Shown: positions 62,613 through 64,000 of the stretch, one piece after another
Layout: every line of letters begins with the position of its first letter
Numbering within the stretch: position 1 is the stretch's first letter
Assembly (NCBI RefSeq): GCF_014203325.1
Contig: NZ_JACHIV010000001.1
Location: forward strand, 1,117,501 to 1,181,500
Length of the DNA: 64,000 nt
From: Saccharopolyspora gloriosae
Lineage (GTDB): Bacteria; Actinomycetota; Actinomycetes; Mycobacteriales; Pseudonocardiaceae
Reading direction: 5' to 3'
The notes under the pieces: model-generated
What the model saw: the letters and a program-made list of their open reading frames with translations, nothing else
Told to the model about the DNA's origin: nothing
Databases searched by the model: none
Position numbers and translations under genes: made by a program

Positions 62613-64000
62613 ATGCCCGCACTGCCTCCGCTGACCAGGCGCCGTCGCGATGAACCGGACATGCCGCTGACCAAGCACACCGTGGGCAACGCGCTCGTGG
62701 TGTGCGCGCAGCGGCGGATGACCACCGAAGCCCAGGAGATGGCCCTGGCGGTGGCTCCGGACACCGAACACGAGATGGTGGTCGTCGACCTGCCCAGCGA
62801 CCTGCCCATCTCGACTTGGGACTCCGTCGCCGCGCTGCTGCCCAAGCGGCGCCGCGGGGTCCGGCTGGTCGTGGGCGGCCGGTCCCGGGAGGCCACCGCG
62901 CTGGCCGGGCAGTGGCTCTCGGAACGCCTCGGGCGCACCGTGGTGGCCCCGGACGGAGTGATCTTCCGGGGGACCGGCGGGACGCTGTTCGTGCATGCCG
63001 GGAAGGGCAGCGGCTGGGTCCGGTTCCGGCCGGGGAAGGCGCCGGAGTGGGAGGCCAAGCGGTTCCCGCGGCCGCTCTGGGACTCCAGCTTGGTCGAGGC
63101 TTGGCCCACCAGCGCGGTCGGCGTCGCCGAGCCGGTGCCCGGCGGGGTGTGGATCCACCCCACGGTCCGCGACGCCGCCTTCAGCGGGCACTGGGAGCGG
63201 CTGGCGAGCGGGATGCCGTGCCAGCAGGAGGTGCTCACCGTGGTGCTGGGCTGTCCTGGTGCGCCCGCGCTCTCGCTCGACGACGTGGTGCGGTTCTGGC
63301 GGCGGCTGGACACCTCGGTGCGCGCCCGGGTCCGCTTCGTGCAGTACGGCCCGGTGCACCTGCCCGAAGGCGACACGCTGGGCCAGGCGCTCGCGGACCT
63401 GCTGCAGACCCGGGTCGCCTGCTACGCCGGGATGCCGGTGGGTTCCCCGCACGCGCCGGACATCTACACGATGTGCGCGGACGGGAACCTGGGCTGGCAC
63501 GCCTTCGCGCGCGAGATCGGTTACGTGCCCCGAGGGCACGCGGCGCACGGGGAGACCCCGGCGCTGCTGAGCCACCGCGCCCCGTTCGAGGGCTTGGAGG
63601 TGCTCTCCCCGGCGGTGTACTGGTACACCCCGGACGCGGTCGTGGAGGTCGTGCAGTCGGGCCTGTGGGTGCGTCCGCCGCAGGACGCGCAGAACGCGGC
63701 CGCAGTGCGCGCCGCACCGGTCGACCCCGAGGTCAACGTCCTGGCCTTCGACGCGACGGACGAGCGGGTGGCGGCCCGGATGCGGCTGCTGGCCGAGGAC
63801 GTGCTGGCCCGGTTGGACCCGGCCACCCGCGTGCGCTGCCGGCTGGTGGCGGCCTCGGAGCTGGGGCGCGGTGCCGAGCGCGTCGCCGGAGCCGCCCGCG
63901 GTGAGCTGGGCGCCGGGCCGGGGCAGGCGTCCGCGCGGACCGCCCTGGCGGAGGCCGCGACGGACTTCGTCACCCCGATCTCCGGCTCTCAGCCACCGCC
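62613..64000 (+). CDS. Type VII-locus protein of unknown function, 3' end beyond the window
   Basis: An uninterrupted frame from ATG 62613 to the window end (at least 462 codons, no stop). Just downstream of eccB (7 bases), so part of the same operon. The product starts MPALPPLTRRRRDEPDMPLT and contains two alpha/beta regions: one with LVVCAQRRMTTEAQEMALAV and VRLVVGGRSREATALAGQW, the other with QEVLTVVLGCPGAPALSLDDVVRFWRRL, and VYWYTPDAVVEVVQSGLWVRPPQDA. Neither mycosin protease nor EccE features are evident. It is probably an ESX-like accessory protein of actinomycetes. Function unknown. Confidence 0.8.
   Translation, partial: MPALPPLTRRRRDEPDMPLTKHTVGNALVVCAQRRMTTEAQEMALAVAPDTEHEMVVVDLPSDLPISTWDSVAALLPKRRRGVRLVVGGRSREATALAGQWLSERLGRTVVAPDGVIFRGTGGTLFVHAGKGSGWVRFRPGKAPEWEAKRFPRPLWDSSLVEAWPTSAVGVAEPVPGGVWIHPTVRDAAFSGHWERLASGMPCQQEVLTVVLGCPGAPALSLDDVVRFWRRLDTSVRARVRFVQYGPVHLPEGDTLGQALADLLQTRVACYAGMPVGSPHAPDIYTMCADGNLGWHAFAREIGYVPRGHAAHGETPALLSHRAPFEGLEVLSPAVYWYTPDAVVEVVQSGLWVRPPQDAQNAAAVRAAPVDPEVNVLAFDATDERVAARMRLLAEDVLARLDPATRVRCRLVAASELGRGAERVAGAARGELGAGPGQASARTALAEAATDFVTPISGSQPP

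Overview
The window is very GC-rich, uses many GTG starts (and one TTG), and packs genes into operons with 4-base ATGA/GTGA overlaps. With an F420-type oxidoreductase, DUF3145, DUF3263 and DUF3052 proteins, an FMN-riboswitch-controlled RibM, a FasR-led type II fatty acid operon and a type VII (ESX-like) secretion locus, this points to a filamentous actinomycete, most likely Pseudonocardiaceae and perhaps Saccharopolyspora. No ribosomal RNA, CRISPR array or intact insertion sequence was seen.

Layout. 1-9.1 kb: 3' end of dnaG, a small partner gene, a trans-aconitate methyltransferase-like gene, tRNA-Asn, an HD-domain hydrolase, argG (-), an S9 peptidase, and a TetR/secreted-esterase pair (-). 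9.1-13.4 kb: a possible structured RNA, a tiny membrane protein, a CAT-anticodon tRNA beside an integrase remnant, an FKBP isomerase, a flavin-binding protein, a VOC gene interrupted by an amber codon, and a DUF3592 membrane protein. 13.4-22.1 kb: cstA with its small YbdD partner, an LLM oxidoreductase, an ECF sigma factor with a membrane-anchored partner, several conserved hypothetical proteins, and a hairpin-rich intergenic repeat patch. 22.4-27.3 kb: fasR-fabD-fabH-acpP-fabF (all -), with a good operator candidate between fasR and fabD. 27.6-34.2 kb: an amidase, DUF3263, FMN riboswitch-ribM, aceE (-), DUF3052, a peroxiredoxin and tRNA-Val.

34.2-42.3 kb looks accessory. Long gene-poor stretches flank an SDR, a two-part FAD oxidoreductase, an EamA exporter, a stand-alone class II glutamine amidotransferase and a GNAT acetyltransferase. 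Together these resemble a small uncharacterised amino-acid-metabolite pathway with export and possible self-protection. A small secreted protein follows.

42.6-64 kb is a type VII secretion neighbourhood. It opens with regulators: an atypical LuxR response regulator, two divergent LuxR-ATPase proteins whose Walker A lysine is replaced by arginine, and an orphan OmpR-type regulator. Next come a CAP-domain protein without a signal peptide, two WXG100 proteins, an acidic helper or substrate candidate, a 1007-residue Pro/Gly-rich WxG protein with an internal 270-bp-period duplication, and eccC, eccD, eccB, then a gene cut by the window end. eccC-eccD-eccB are tightly spaced and probably cotranscribed.
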